NCBI RefSeq assembly: GCF_004403395.1
Contig: NZ_SOGN01000049.1
Coordinates: 62,001 to 126,000 of the forward strand
DNA length: 64,000 nt
Reading direction: 5' to 3'
Origin: Cryobacterium cheniae
GTDB taxonomy: Bacteria; Actinomycetota; Actinomycetes; Actinomycetales; Microbacteriaceae
Below the pieces are notes generated by a model. The model saw nothing but the letters and a program-made list of their open reading frames with translations. It was not told where the DNA came from and searched no databases. Made by a program: the position numbers and the translations under genes. Positions 9,300-17,822 of the stretch are shown piece after piece. The number at the start of each line of letters is the position of its first letter. Within the stretch, counting starts at the first letter, position 1.

Positions 9300-10250
9300 T
9301 CAGGGCAGAATCGGCCCGACGGAGATCATCACGCAGTAGACCAGGATCATGACCAGCGAGTAGCGGAACATTCGCCGGGCCCAGGCGGCGGGATCGGTGG
9401 CGCGCAGGCCGACGACGCCGAGCCAGATCCAGTAGAGGCCGAGCACGCCCATGACAGCCGTATACAGGTAGCCCACGTAGCCGAACACGGGCAGAAGCAG
9501 GGTCGAGACGACGAAGCCGACCGTGTAGACGAGGATCTGCACCGTGGTGTTCGGGATCCCCCGCACCACGGAAATGACGGGCACACCCGCCCGGGCGTAC
9601 TCGTCGTGGCGGTAGATGGCGATGGAGTAGAACTCGGGCATCTGCCAGAGGAACACGGCCAGGAAGGCGAGCACAGCCCCGATGTCGACGGCGCCGGTGA
9701 CGGCGACGTAGCCGGCGAGGATGGGCGCGGCACCGGAGACGCTGCCGACCAGGGTGCCGTGGATCGACAGGCGCTTGGACAGCATGCCGTAAAGCACGAC
9801 GTAGACCAGGAAGCCGCCGAGGCCAACCACGACCACCAGCCAGTTCGTCCAGGCGATGAGCATCGCCATGCCGGAAACGAACAGCAGGCTCGAGAAGATG
9901 ACGGCGTTTCGAACGCCGATGCGGCCGGTGACCGTGGCCCGCTTCTTGGTGCGTTCCATCACCGTGTCGATGTCGCGGTCGAGCACGTTGTTGAGCACGG
10001 TGGCCGAGGCGATCACGAGCGTCGTCCCCACGCAGAGCGCCGCGAACAGGAGGAGATCCACCTGACCCCGGGCCGCCAGAAGGAAGCCGGCCGCGGCCGT
10101 CAGAGCGTTGCCGTACAGCACGCCGGGCTTGGTCAGGGAGTAGTAGCGCGTGATCGTGTCACGGACGCCGGTGCCGCCCGCCCGCTCGGCCAGTGCCCCG
10201 TCGGTGCCGTCCACCCGATTGCGAACGAAGAATGGTGCGCGCGCAGTCAT
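9300..10250 (-). CDS. ctaB: Protoheme IX farnesyltransferase
   Basis: CtaB adds a farnesyl chain to heme B, giving heme O for terminal oxidases. The 316-residue integral membrane protein has about nine hydrophobic segments and the UbiA-family aspartate-rich loop (NNVLDRDIDTVMERTKKR near residue 85). The conserved second loop contains YGMLSKRLS. The reading frame extends much further upstream, but ATG at 10250 gives the usual length and starts just before the conserved YYSLTKPGVL region. A TATGAT -10-like box at 10288-10293 lies upstream. No cox genes are in the window. Confidence 0.95.
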   Translation of the reverse strand: MTARAPFFVRNRVDGTDGALAERAGGTGVRDTITRYYSLTKPGVLYGNALTAAAGFLLAARGQVDLLLFAALCVGTTLVIASATVLNNVLDRDIDTVMERTKKRATVTGRIGVRNAVIFSSLLFVSGMAMLIAWTNWLVVVVGLGGFLVYVVLYGMLSKRLSIHGTLVGSVSGAAPILAGYVAVTGAVDIGAVLAFLAVFLWQMPEFYSIAIYRHDEYARAGVPVISVVRGIPNTTVQILVYTVGFVVSTLLLPVFGYVGYLYTAVMGVLGLYWIWLGVVGLRATDPAAWARRMFRYSLVMILVYCVMISVGPILP

Positions 10251-10436
10251 GCGAAAAGTGTTCCCATCGGGTCGTCGGTCTGCTCCAATCATAAGCCGCG
10301 AAATCTGTTCGCGCCCCGTGCCGGCAGACATCGGGTTGGTTCGCCGCGAGGAGCCCCCTATCCGGCGCCGTTCCGCGGCGGTAACGTGTCGATGTCGGTC
10401 GTTTGGCCGGTGCCAGGCCAAGGACAAGGGTGTGAC

Positions 10437-10613
10437 ATGGCCGGAAAATTCGAAATCTACCAGGACCCGTCGGGGGGCTTCCGGTTCTGTTTCTCCGCGG
10501 ACAACGGGCAGATCATCCCGTCGCCGGAGACCTACCGCACGGAAGACGAGGCACGAGAGCGGGTCGATTCCCTGCGCTCCAACGTCAGCCCGCGCAGCCG
10601 TCCCACGGACTGA
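10437..10613 (+). CDS. Small DUF1508 (YegP-like) protein
   Basis: The 58-residue protein begins MAGKFEIYQDPSGGFRFC and continues to QIIPSPETYRTEDEARE, matching the single-repeat DUF1508/YegP fold often found in actinobacteria. Its function is unknown. A purine-rich AAGGACAAGG site precedes the ATG. Divergent ctaB lies upstream, and lepB follows 63 nt later on the same strand. A TAACGT -10-like box is at 10382-10387. Confidence 0.88.
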   Translation: MAGKFEIYQDPSGGFRFCFSADNGQIIPSPETYRTEDEARERVDSLRSNVSPRSRPTD

Positions 10614-10676
10614 GGGCGGGGCCTGTCGGGCCGCGGCGTTCATCAACGTCGGCGTTCATAGACGTCAGGGGATGAA

Positions 10677-11396
10677 GTGACAGATCACGAGATCTCGGGG
10701 CGGCGCCGCCGGGACGGTCGGCGCGGGCCCGCTCCGGTCACCGCCGAGGCCCGCACACGTCGGAGGCGTCGCGCCCTCCGAGGCCTGGTAGCAATCCTCG
10801 CCATCGCACTGGTCGTCTCGTTCCTGACCAAAGCCTTCCTGATCCGCTCGTTCTACATTCCGACGGGATCGATGCAGAACACCCTGCAGATCAATGACCG
10901 CATCATCGTGAACGAGCTCGTTCCCGACATCGTCGACATCGGTCATGGCGACATCGTCGTGTTCACAGACCCCGGCGGATGGTTGGGCCCGGCCGAGCCG
11001 GCCCCGCAGGAAGCGGGGAACCCCCTGCTCGACGGCATCCGTAGGCTCTCCGGTGATCCGGACGCCACCGGCCATCTGGTCAAACGCGTCATCGGCCTGC
11101 CCGGGGACGACGTGGCCTGTTGCGACGCCGCGGGCCGCACGACGGTCAACGGCGAGCCCATCAGCGAGCCCTACCTCAAGCTGCCGCCGGGGGTGTCCCG
11201 CACGTCGGACTTCGACTTCTCCGTGACCGTGCCGGCCGCCTCCCTCTGGGTGGAGGGCGACAACCGTTACGACTCGGCCGACAGCCGGCTTCACTCGGCC
11301 ACGGCCGGCACCGGATTCGTTCCCGTCGACAATGTGGTCGGCCGGGCGTTGGTGATCAACTGGCCGATGAACCACTGGTCCTGGCTCGGAGACTGA
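10677..11396 (+). CDS. lepB: Signal peptidase I
   Basis: LepB cleaves signal peptides of secreted proteins at the outer face of the membrane. The 239-residue protein has an arginine-rich cytoplasmic N-terminus, one transmembrane helix (about residues 35-53), the catalytic Ser65 in IPTGSMQNTL, the general-base Lys136 in HLVKRVIGLPGD, and the GDNRYDSADSR box near the C-terminus. The GTG start follows AGGGGATGAA, a usable ribosome site. Single N-terminal membrane anchoring is the Gram-positive form. Confidence 0.96.
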   Translation: MTDHEISGRRRRDGRRGPAPVTAEARTRRRRRALRGLVAILAIALVVSFLTKAFLIRSFYIPTGSMQNTLQINDRIIVNELVPDIVDIGHGDIVVFTDPGGWLGPAEPAPQEAGNPLLDGIRRLSGDPDATGHLVKRVIGLPGDDVACCDAAGRTTVNGEPISEPYLKLPPGVSRTSDFDFSVTVPAASLWVEGDNRYDSADSRLHSATAGTGFVPVDNVVGRALVINWPMNHWSWLGD

Positions 11397-11500
11397 TCCG
11401 GCCCCGCCCGTTCTCGCGGGCCGCGCCACAGGGGGGCTACATTCGGGGCACATGTGCCGGAACGGCGGCGCCGAACACGCCGACTGAAAACTATAGGGAG

Positions 11501-11689
11501 ATGTCATGCGGTGGCACCGTTGAAAGCCTCCCGGGGCGGCTGCACCGGCATCCGTCGGCACTTCCCCCAGTTCGGTCCACACTGCGCCACCGGCAACCGT
11601 CAGGGGTCTGCCTCCGGATCGGTCACCGCGGCGGCCTCCTCATTCTCGCCGCGTTCATGGCGGTCCTGCTGCCGGCCCTCGCGCACTAA
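11501..11689 (+). CDS. Doubtful small membrane-protein ORF in the lepB-sixA gap
   Basis: The 289-nt space after lepB holds a 62-codon ORF whose C-terminus is hydrophobic (GLLILAAFMAVLLPALAH) and which ends 4 nt inside the opposing phosphatase gene. GGGAG abuts the ATG with no spacing, which argues against normal initiation there. The same ribosome site is well placed for a 5-codon ORF (MRWHR, 11506-11523). An AACTAT box ends 6 nt before 11501. I recognise no family. This could be chance, and it is listed because nothing else occupies the gap. Confidence 0.2.
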   Translation: MSCGGTVESLPGRLHRHPSALPPVRSTLRHRQPSGVCLRIGHRGGLLILAAFMAVLLPALAH

Positions 11690-12186
11690 AGATGCGTCTC
11701 TTCCACCGCCGGCGGGCGGCCCAGGGCCAGGAGGGCGGCCGGGACCCGGCCGGCGGACGACCAAGGACCGTCCCACCCGATCACGGCGAGGGCCGAGGTC
11801 GGCAGGGACACGGGCCGGCCCGCGAGGGCCCCGGCCAGATTCTCCAGCCCGGGGTTATGGCCCACCAGGACGACGGTGCGAACCGAGCCCGGCAGTGCCC
11901 GCACGACGCCCATCAACTCGCCGGACGAGGCGGCATACACGGCGTCGTCGACCTGGATCGGCGGGGTGTGCGCGAATTCGGCCACGACGAGGTCCCAGGT
12001 GGCCCGCGCGCGCTCCGCCGGAGACACGACCGCGAGATCTATGCGGTAGCTGCTGCCGGCCAGCCACTCCCCGGTGCGCGGCGCCTGCCGTAGCCCGCGT
12101 TCGGCCAGCGTCCGGTCGACATCAGCCTGCCCGTGCGACCAGTCCGACTTGGCGTGCCGCAACAGGATCAGGGTGCGCTCAGGCAT
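11686..12186 (-). CDS. SixA-type histidine phosphatase family protein
   Basis: The 166-residue protein starts with the RHG-type motif LLRHAKSDW (Arg10, His11), has SPAERARATWDL near residue 55 and VLVGHNPGLENLA near 110, all of the histidine phosphatase superfamily. Short members like this resemble SixA, which dephosphorylates phosphohistidine on signalling proteins. The actual substrate is not evident. It lies downstream of aroB on the same strand, 94 nt away, with no obvious coupling. Confidence 0.88.
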   Translation of the reverse strand: MPERTLILLRHAKSDWSHGQADVDRTLAERGLRQAPRTGEWLAGSSYRIDLAVVSPAERARATWDLVVAEFAHTPPIQVDDAVYAASSGELMGVVRALPGSVRTVVLVGHNPGLENLAGALAGRPVSLPTSALAVIGWDGPWSSAGRVPAALLALGRPPAVEETHL

Positions 12187-12280
12187 CCGTCGACCGATCG
12201 CTCATAGCGACGACGGCTCTGACGAATCGCTTGTGGATGACCATCATCGTGCCAGTCTGCCACCGCTGGGTTGATGCCGG

Positions 12281-13408
12281 TTAGGAGCCGATCTCCTGGT
12301 AGGCGGCGAACAGCAGTGACGCGTCCGGTCCTTCCAGCACCGTCGGCTTGCCGATGTCGTCGAGCACGATGAACCGCAGCATGCCGCTGCGGGTCTTCTT
12401 GTCGCGCTGCATCGTGGCCAGCAGGGTGCTCCAGCGGCCGACCGGGTAGCTGGTGGGCAGGGTGAGCGATTCCAGGATGCGGCGGTGCCGGTCCACGGCC
12501 TCGTCCGAGAGCCGGCCGCTCAGCCGAGCGACCTCGGCCGCGAACATCATTCCGACGGCGACGGCCGCGCCGTGGCGCCAGCCGTAGCGTTCCGCGTGCT
12601 CGACCGCGTGGCCGAGGGTGTGCCCGTAGTTCAGGATCTCGCGCAGGCCGGACTCCTTGAAGTCCTCCCCGACGACCCGGGCCTTCATCCCGATCGCCAG
12701 TTCGAGCACGCGCCGGAACTGCGGGGTGTGCGGGTCGGTGACGGCCGCGACATCCGCCTCGACGATGTCGAGGATCTCGGGAATCTGGATGAACCCGGCC
12801 TTCACGATCTCGGCGAAGCCGGCCAGGATCTCGTTGCGCGGCAGGTCGTCGAGCACGTCCAGGTCGCAGATGACGGCGGCGGGCGCATAGAAGGTGCCGA
12901 CGAGGTTCTTGCCCTCGGCGGTGTTGATGCCGTTCTTGCCGCCCACGGCCGCGTCGACCATCCCGAGCACGCTGGTCGGGATCTGCACGAGGCGCACGCC
13001 GCGGAGCCAGGTCGCGGCCACGAAACCGGCCAGGTCGGTGACGGCACCGCCGCCGAAGCCGATGACGGCATCCGTGCGGCTGAAGTCGGCCTGGCCCATG
13101 ACCTGCCAGCAGAAGGCGGCCACCTCGACCCGTTTGGCGGCCTCTGCGTCGGGCACCTCGGCGATCAGGACCTCGAATTTGCCGAGCAGGCTCTCCCGCA
13201 GGGCGACGGCCCGGGCGCCCAGGTGGGAGGTGTGCACGATGAGGACCTTTGCCACCTTCGGACCGAGCTGTTCGACGACGTCGTCGATCAGGCCGCGCCC
13301 GATCAGCACGGGGTAGCTGTCGACACCCGCGACCGTGATGACGGTGGTGGGCTCGGCGGCGGGTTCGGCGGCGGGTTCGGTGGGATCTGGCACAGGTGCT
13401 CCGGTCAT
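12281..13408 (-). CDS. aroB: 3-dehydroquinate synthase
   Basis: AroB cyclises DAHP to 3-dehydroquinate using NAD and zinc. The protein has 375 residues from ATG at 13408. Family signatures include GGGAVTDLAGFVAATWLRG, IPTSVLGMVDAAVGGKNGIN, the zinc-binding EIVKAG and NYGHTLGHAVEHAERYGWRHG. An upstream ATG at 13426 is possible, but 13408 overlaps the aroK stop as ATGA, and the extra residues are outside the conserved fold. The N-terminus has a short EPAAEPAAEP repeat before the enzyme proper, probably disordered. Confidence 0.96.
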   Translation of the reverse strand: MTGAPVPDPTEPAAEPAAEPTTVITVAGVDSYPVLIGRGLIDDVVEQLGPKVAKVLIVHTSHLGARAVALRESLLGKFEVLIAEVPDAEAAKRVEVAAFCWQVMGQADFSRTDAVIGFGGGAVTDLAGFVAATWLRGVRLVQIPTSVLGMVDAAVGGKNGINTAEGKNLVGTFYAPAAVICDLDVLDDLPRNEILAGFAEIVKAGFIQIPEILDIVEADVAAVTDPHTPQFRRVLELAIGMKARVVGEDFKESGLREILNYGHTLGHAVEHAERYGWRHGAAVAVGMMFAAEVARLSGRLSDEAVDRHRRILESLTLPTSYPVGRWSTLLATMQRDKKTRSGMLRFIVLDDIGKPTVLEGPDASLLFAAYQEIGS

Positions 13409-13920
13409 GATCTTTTCTTGGTCCATTTCACGACGTCATCAGCGATGGCGTCCAGGGGACGGTGTGAGGTGTCGAAACGGATGCCGGCCAGCGCCTCGTA
13501 CACGGGGCGCCGGTGGGCGTAGATCCGCTTCCAGTCGGCGATGCCGCCCGTCAGCAGCGGTCGTGTGGCTCCGCCGATCCGCGTTCCGACGGCTCGAGCG
13601 GACACGCTCAGGTACACCACGGAGCACCCGGCCAGGTCGGCCTGGGTCTGCGCGTCGAGCACGGCTCCCCCGCCGAGCGAGACCACGGCCTGCTCGGTGA
13701 GGGCGCGGGCCACGGCCAGGCGTTCGAGCGCCCGGAAGTGTTCCTCGCCGTGCTGCTCGAAGATGTCCTTGATCGGCCCATGCTCGGCGACGATGCGATG
13801 GTCGGTGTCGATGAACGGCACGTCGAGGGCCTTCGCCACACGCTTGCCGATCCTGGTCTTGCCGGCGGCCATCGGCCCGATGAAGACGAGAGGCAGGATC
13901 GGATGCGTCGGCGCGGGCAT
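13405..13920 (-). CDS. aroK: Shikimate kinase
   Basis: AroK phosphorylates shikimate at the 3-hydroxyl. The 171-residue protein has Walker A GPMAAGKT at residues 15-22, the shikimate-binding IDTDHRIV segment, and the GGGAVLD motif. It starts 18 nt after aroC and overlaps aroB by 4 nt, consistent with one aro transcript. Confidence 0.96.
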   Translation of the reverse strand: MPAPTHPILPLVFIGPMAAGKTRIGKRVAKALDVPFIDTDHRIVAEHGPIKDIFEQHGEEHFRALERLAVARALTEQAVVSLGGGAVLDAQTQADLAGCSVVYLSVSARAVGTRIGGATRPLLTGGIADWKRIYAHRRPVYEALAGIRFDTSHRPLDAIADDVVKWTKKRS

Positions 13921-13938
13921 TGCGGGAGTCCGGCGGCG

Positions 13939-15144
13939 TTAGAGGGAGGCGTCGCTGGACGCGCCCGTCCGGAGGTTCGCCGGGATGCCGGCCAGGTAGG
14001 AGTCCAGGTTGCGGCGCGTCTCCACGACCGCGTCGCCGCCGAACTTCTCCAGGACCGAGTTGGCGAGAACCAGGGCGACCATGGCCTCGGCGACCACGCC
14101 CGCGGCGGGCACGGCACAGACATCCGACCGCTGGTGGTGCGCGGGGGCCGCCTCGCTGGTGGCCACGTCGACCGTGCGGAGGGCGCGCGGGATGGTGGAG
14201 ATGGGTTTCATTCCGGCGCGCACGCGCAGCACGGTTCCGGTGCTCATGCCGCCTTCGGTGCCGCCGGCCCGGTCACTGACCCGGTGGATGCGACCGTCGG
14301 ACTGGACGAGCTCGTCGTGCGCCTCCGAGCCGCGCCGGGTGGTGGTCAGGAAACCGTCGCCGACTTCGACGCCCTTGATGGCCTGAATGCCCATCAGCGC
14401 GGCCGCCAGCTGCGAATCGAGTCGACGGTCCCAGTGCACGAACGAACCGAGTCCGGGGGGAAGATTGTAGGCCAGCACCTCGACGACGCCGCCGAGGGTA
14501 TCGCCGTCCTTGTGTGCCTGGTCGACCTCGGCCACCATCCGGGCGGAGGTGGCGGCGTCGAAGCAGCGCAGCGGGTCGGCGTCGAGGGCGTCGACGTCGC
14601 CGGGCGCGGGAAGCGGGGCGTCGTCGGGCACGCGGACCGGCCCGATCGACAGGGTGTGGCTGATCAGGGTGATGCCGAGTTCGGCCAGGAACGACCGGGC
14701 GACGGCGCCGAGCGCGACGCGGGCCGCGGTTTCGCGGGCGCTGGCGCGCTCCAGCACCGGTCGGGCCTCGTCGAAACCGTACTTCTGCATGCCGACCAGG
14801 TCGGCGTGGCCGGGCCGAGGCCGGGTCAGAGGGGCGCCGCGGCCTCGGCCGGACGGGGTGTCCACCGGCTCGGGGCTCATCACCTCGGCCCACTTGGGCC
14901 ATTCGGTGTTGCCGATCCGCAGGGCGACCGGGCCGCCCATGGTGAGGCCGTGGCGAACGCCGCCGGAAATGTTCAGTTCGTCCTGCTCGAACTTCATCCG
15001 CGCACCTCGGCCGTAGCCGAGTTTCCGGCGCGCGAGATCGAGGCGGATCGCATCCAGGGTGACCGGGATCCCAGCGGGCAAACCCTCGACGATAGCGATG
15101 AGTTCGGGGCCGTGGGACTCTCCGGCAGTGAGCCAACGAAGCAT
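13939..15144 (-). CDS. aroC: Chorismate synthase
   Basis: AroC makes chorismate from EPSP using reduced FMN. The 401-residue protein begins [23 protein letters not shown] and contains [11 protein letters not shown], the [12 protein letters not shown]-type motif ([16 protein letters not shown]), GTEGGMSTG and a C-terminal [18 protein letters not shown]. Length and motifs are typical. It starts 5 nt after aroE. Confidence 0.97.
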   Translation of the reverse strand: MLRWLTAGESHGPELIAIVEGLPAGIPVTLDAIRLDLARRKLGYGRGARMKFEQDELNISGGVRHGLTMGGPVALRIGNTEWPKWAEVMSPEPVDTPSGRGRGAPLTRPRPGHADLVGMQKYGFDEARPVLERASARETAARVALGAVARSFLAELGITLISHTLSIGPVRVPDDAPLPAPGDVDALDADPLRCFDAATSARMVAEVDQAHKDGDTLGGVVEVLAYNLPPGLGSFVHWDRRLDSQLAAALMGIQAIKGVEVGDGFLTTTRRGSEAHDELVQSDGRIHRVSDRAGGTEGGMSTGTVLRVRAGMKPISTIPRALRTVDVATSEAAPAHHQRSDVCAVPAAGVVAEAMVALVLANSVLEKFGGDAVVETRRNLDSYLAGIPANLRTGASSDASL

Positions 15145-15149
15145 GACCA

Positions 15150-16037
15150 CTATCCTGTCACAGCCTGTCGGGTCAGGGCGCCGCGCATGGCGTGCAGCAC
15201 CGCGGCCTCGTTCGGCAGCGGTTCGAACGGGTCCCCGGTGACGAAGATTCGCACCTGGATCAGGGCCTGATGCAGCAGCATGCCCTCGCCGGACACCGCG
15301 GTGCCGCCCGCCGTCGACCAGGACCGGGCGAGGGCGCTGGGCCAGGGTGCATAGCTCACGTCGAACAGGAGCGCCTGACGGCGAAGCTCCGCCGGGAACT
15401 CGGCGCCCGGGTCGCTGCCGCCGGGCAGGGTGCTGATCACCAGGTCGCTGATGCGCGCGGGGTTGGGCAGGTCGGTCAGCGGGAACGCCGTCACCACGAG
15501 CCCGAGGTTTCGGCCGAGGTCGATCAGGTCGGCCGCCTTCGCCGGGGTGCGCACGAGCACGTCCACCATCTCCGCGCCCAGTTCGGCCGCGGCGACCAGG
15601 GCGGATGCCGCGGTGGCGCCGGCGCCGAGCAGGGTCACGTGAACCGCGCGCCGCACGCCGGCTTCGGCGAGAGCGCGCACCAGGCCGGTGACATCCGTGT
15701 TGAAACCGTGCAGCGTGCGTCGGCCGTCGGACTGGCCGAACAGCACCGTGTTGACGGATCCGGTCTGCGCGGCGACCCGGTCGACGCCGTCGAGAGACAC
15801 CTGGACCTCGTGTTTGAGCGGCATCGTGAGGGACAGACCGACCCAATCGGTGCCCAGGGAGGCGAGGAAGTCCGGAAGTCCGCCGGCCGGCACCCGCACG
15901 GCGTCATAGTGCCAGTCCAGGCCGAGCACCCGATAGGCGGCACGGTGCAGCACCGGCGAGAGGGAGTGCACGATGGGCGAGCCCAGCACCGCGAGGCGCC
16001 GGGCGGGGACGGGGGCGGATGCTCTCGGCTCAGCCAT
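15150..16037 (-). CDS. aroE: Shikimate dehydrogenase
   Basis: AroE reduces 3-dehydroshikimate to shikimate with NADPH. The 295-residue protein has the substrate motif [17 protein letters not shown], the catalytic Lys in LTMPLKHEV near residue 76, the GFNTDVTGL loop, and the nucleotide site [12 protein letters not shown]. Its start overlaps mltG by 8 nt. With aroC, aroK and aroB it forms a co-oriented shikimate block. Confidence 0.94.
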   Translation of the reverse strand: MAEPRASAPVPARRLAVLGSPIVHSLSPVLHRAAYRVLGLDWHYDAVRVPAGGLPDFLASLGTDWVGLSLTMPLKHEVQVSLDGVDRVAAQTGSVNTVLFGQSDGRRTLHGFNTDVTGLVRALAEAGVRRAVHVTLLGAGATAASALVAAAELGAEMVDVLVRTPAKAADLIDLGRNLGLVVTAFPLTDLPNPARISDLVISTLPGGSDPGAEFPAELRRQALLFDVSYAPWPSALARSWSTAGGTAVSGEGMLLHQALIQVRIFVTGDPFEPLPNEAAVLHAMRGALTRQAVTG

Positions 16038-17298
16038 ACTCGGGGTGCTCGGCCATCCAGGCCAGCCACTTGGCCACCGCGGCGTCGTGTTCCTCGATCG
16101 TGGTGGAGAAGATCGTCTCCCCGGTGTCCAGGTTCCAGGACACGAAATACAGCCAGGTGCCGTCGGCCGGGTTCACGGCGGCGTCGATTGCAATGTCGCC
16201 GGGGTTCGAGATCGGCCCGACGGGAAGCCCCGGGTGCACATAGGTGTTGAAGGTGTTGGAGACATCGCCGCGTTCGGCATCCGTTGTCTTCACCCGTTCC
16301 GTCGCCCCGGTTCCGTAGGCCACCGTCGCGTCGGATTGCAGGAGCCCGCTCGGCCACTGCGCCGGGTTGAGCCGGTTCAGGAACACGCGGGACACCTTGT
16401 AGAAGTCCTCTTCGATCCCGGCCTCGCGCTGGATCAGGGCCGCGAGCACGACGGTCTTCCAGCGGTTCTCGGGCGCGACACCGGCCGAATCGAGGGCCTC
16501 GAACTGGCGCTCGACGAGCGTGCGGATGGCCTCCGAAGCCGTGGTCTCCGGGGGGAAAGTGTAGGTGGCCGGGAACAGGAATCCCTCGAGGGTTTTCGCC
16601 TCGGCCGGCAGGCCATAGGGCGAGACGTCGGTGGCCGCAGCCTTGAGGTCGGCCAGTGGGATGCTGGTGCCCTCGCTGATCAGCTGCAGAATCGGCGCGG
16701 TCGTGGTCCCCTCGGGTATCACCACCGTCTGCTCGAGCTTGTTGTCCGGGTCGAGCAGGGCGTCGAGGGCGGCTCGGCCGCTCATCTTGCCGGCGAGACG
16801 GTAGGCGCCGGGCTGGAACACGGGCGCCGGGGTCTCCGTGCGCAGCACCTGGTAGAAAGCGTCGTAGCTCTTCACCACGTCCTGCTCGACGAGGGAGTTC
16901 GCGATGTCCTGACCGGTTTCGCCTTCGTGGATCATCACCACGACGTCGCCCGCGCCGGCGCCGTCGTAGTCCGCCGGTCCCTGCACCATGCCGATGACCG
17001 CGCCGATCGGCTCCTGCAGCAGGACGGCGGCGCCGCCGGCGAGTCCGACCAGCACCAGGGAGACGATCAGGCAGCCCCAGGCCCTCCGGCGGCGCTTCTT
17101 CGGCCGCGGCGGGGCGGAGTACAGCAGGGCGCGCCGACTCGACCGGGTGCCCTCCTCCCGTGACTCCCGGATCGCCCGGCGTGAGCCGAGAGGCTCGGCC
17201 GGGTCTCGGGGATTGGTCGGGTCGCCCGGGTCGATCGGGTTCGTGAGGTCGTTCGGCTCGGTCGGAGCTCCGGGGACGTCGGCGGGATGGGGTGTCAT
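16030..17298 (-). CDS. mltG: Endolytic peptidoglycan transglycosylase MltG
   Basis: MltG (YceG family) cuts nascent glycan strands at the membrane and is thought to set their length. The 422-residue protein has a long charged cytoplasmic N-terminus with Asp-Pro repeats (LTNPIDPGDPTNPRDP), one transmembrane helix (about residues 74-94), then the YceG domain. The catalytic Glu lies in TLEGFLFPATYTF, and a second conserved stretch is AALIQREAGIEEDFYKVSRVFLNRL. The start overlaps ruvX by 4 nt. Confidence 0.95.
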   Translation of the reverse strand: MTPHPADVPGAPTEPNDLTNPIDPGDPTNPRDPAEPLGSRRAIRESREEGTRSSRRALLYSAPPRPKKRRRRAWGCLIVSLVLVGLAGGAAVLLQEPIGAVIGMVQGPADYDGAGAGDVVVMIHEGETGQDIANSLVEQDVVKSYDAFYQVLRTETPAPVFQPGAYRLAGKMSGRAALDALLDPDNKLEQTVVIPEGTTTAPILQLISEGTSIPLADLKAAATDVSPYGLPAEAKTLEGFLFPATYTFPPETTASEAIRTLVERQFEALDSAGVAPENRWKTVVLAALIQREAGIEEDFYKVSRVFLNRLNPAQWPSGLLQSDATVAYGTGATERVKTTDAERGDVSNTFNTYVHPGLPVGPISNPGDIAIDAAVNPADGTWLYFVSWNLDTGETIFSTTIEEHDAAVAKWLAWMAEHPEYG

Positions 17299-17819
17299 CG
17301 TGGAGGCTGCCCTTCATTGCGTGCGGCAGTCGGCGGCAGCGCGGCTGGAAGCTGGTCGGGCCCGGGTTCGACGGCGGTGCCGGCGGGTGCGCCCAGGGAC
17401 CGCTCGGTGTCGAGGGCGTGCTGGAGGATGATGACCGCGGCGACCTGGTCGACCACGGGTTTGTGAGTTTTGGCCTTCCGCCCCGCGGCGCGCAGGACCG
17501 ACTGTGCCGCGACGGTGGAGAGCCGCTCATCGACCAGGCGTACCGGGATGCTCAGGGCCCGGGCCAGCAGCTCGGCGAACCCGACGGCGTCGTCGGTCGA
17601 CGCCGTTCTGTTGCCGGACAGCGCGAGCGGCAGCCCGACCACGACCTCGACGGCATCGAGGTCGGCCACGACGGCCATGATTCGAGCCACGTCCAAGGTG
17701 CCCGAGTGATCGCGGCTCACGGTCTCGACCGGGGTGGCCAGCATGCCGTGCGAGTCGCTGCGGGCCAGGCCGATGCGGGCTTTCCCGACATCGACTCCGA
17801 CCCGCACACCATGACGCAT
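17295..17819 (-). CDS. ruvX: Putative Holliday junction resolvase / YqgF-family nuclease
   Basis: The 174-residue protein is a YqgF/RuvX RNase H-fold member: VRVGVDVGKARIGLARSD with the first Asp, VVVGLPLALSGNRT, and VRLVDERLSTVAAQ. YqgF is implicated in 16S rRNA 3'-end processing and has also been called a Holliday junction resolvase. The alaS-ruvX-mltG-aroE order is typical for actinobacteria. It begins 3 nt after alaS ends. Confidence 0.92.
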   Translation of the reverse strand: MRHGVRVGVDVGKARIGLARSDSHGMLATPVETVSRDHSGTLDVARIMAVVADLDAVEVVVGLPLALSGNRTASTDDAVGFAELLARALSIPVRLVDERLSTVAAQSVLRAAGRKAKTHKPVVDQVAAVIILQHALDTERSLGAPAGTAVEPGPDQLPAALPPTAARNEGQPPR

Positions 17820-17822
17820 GGT

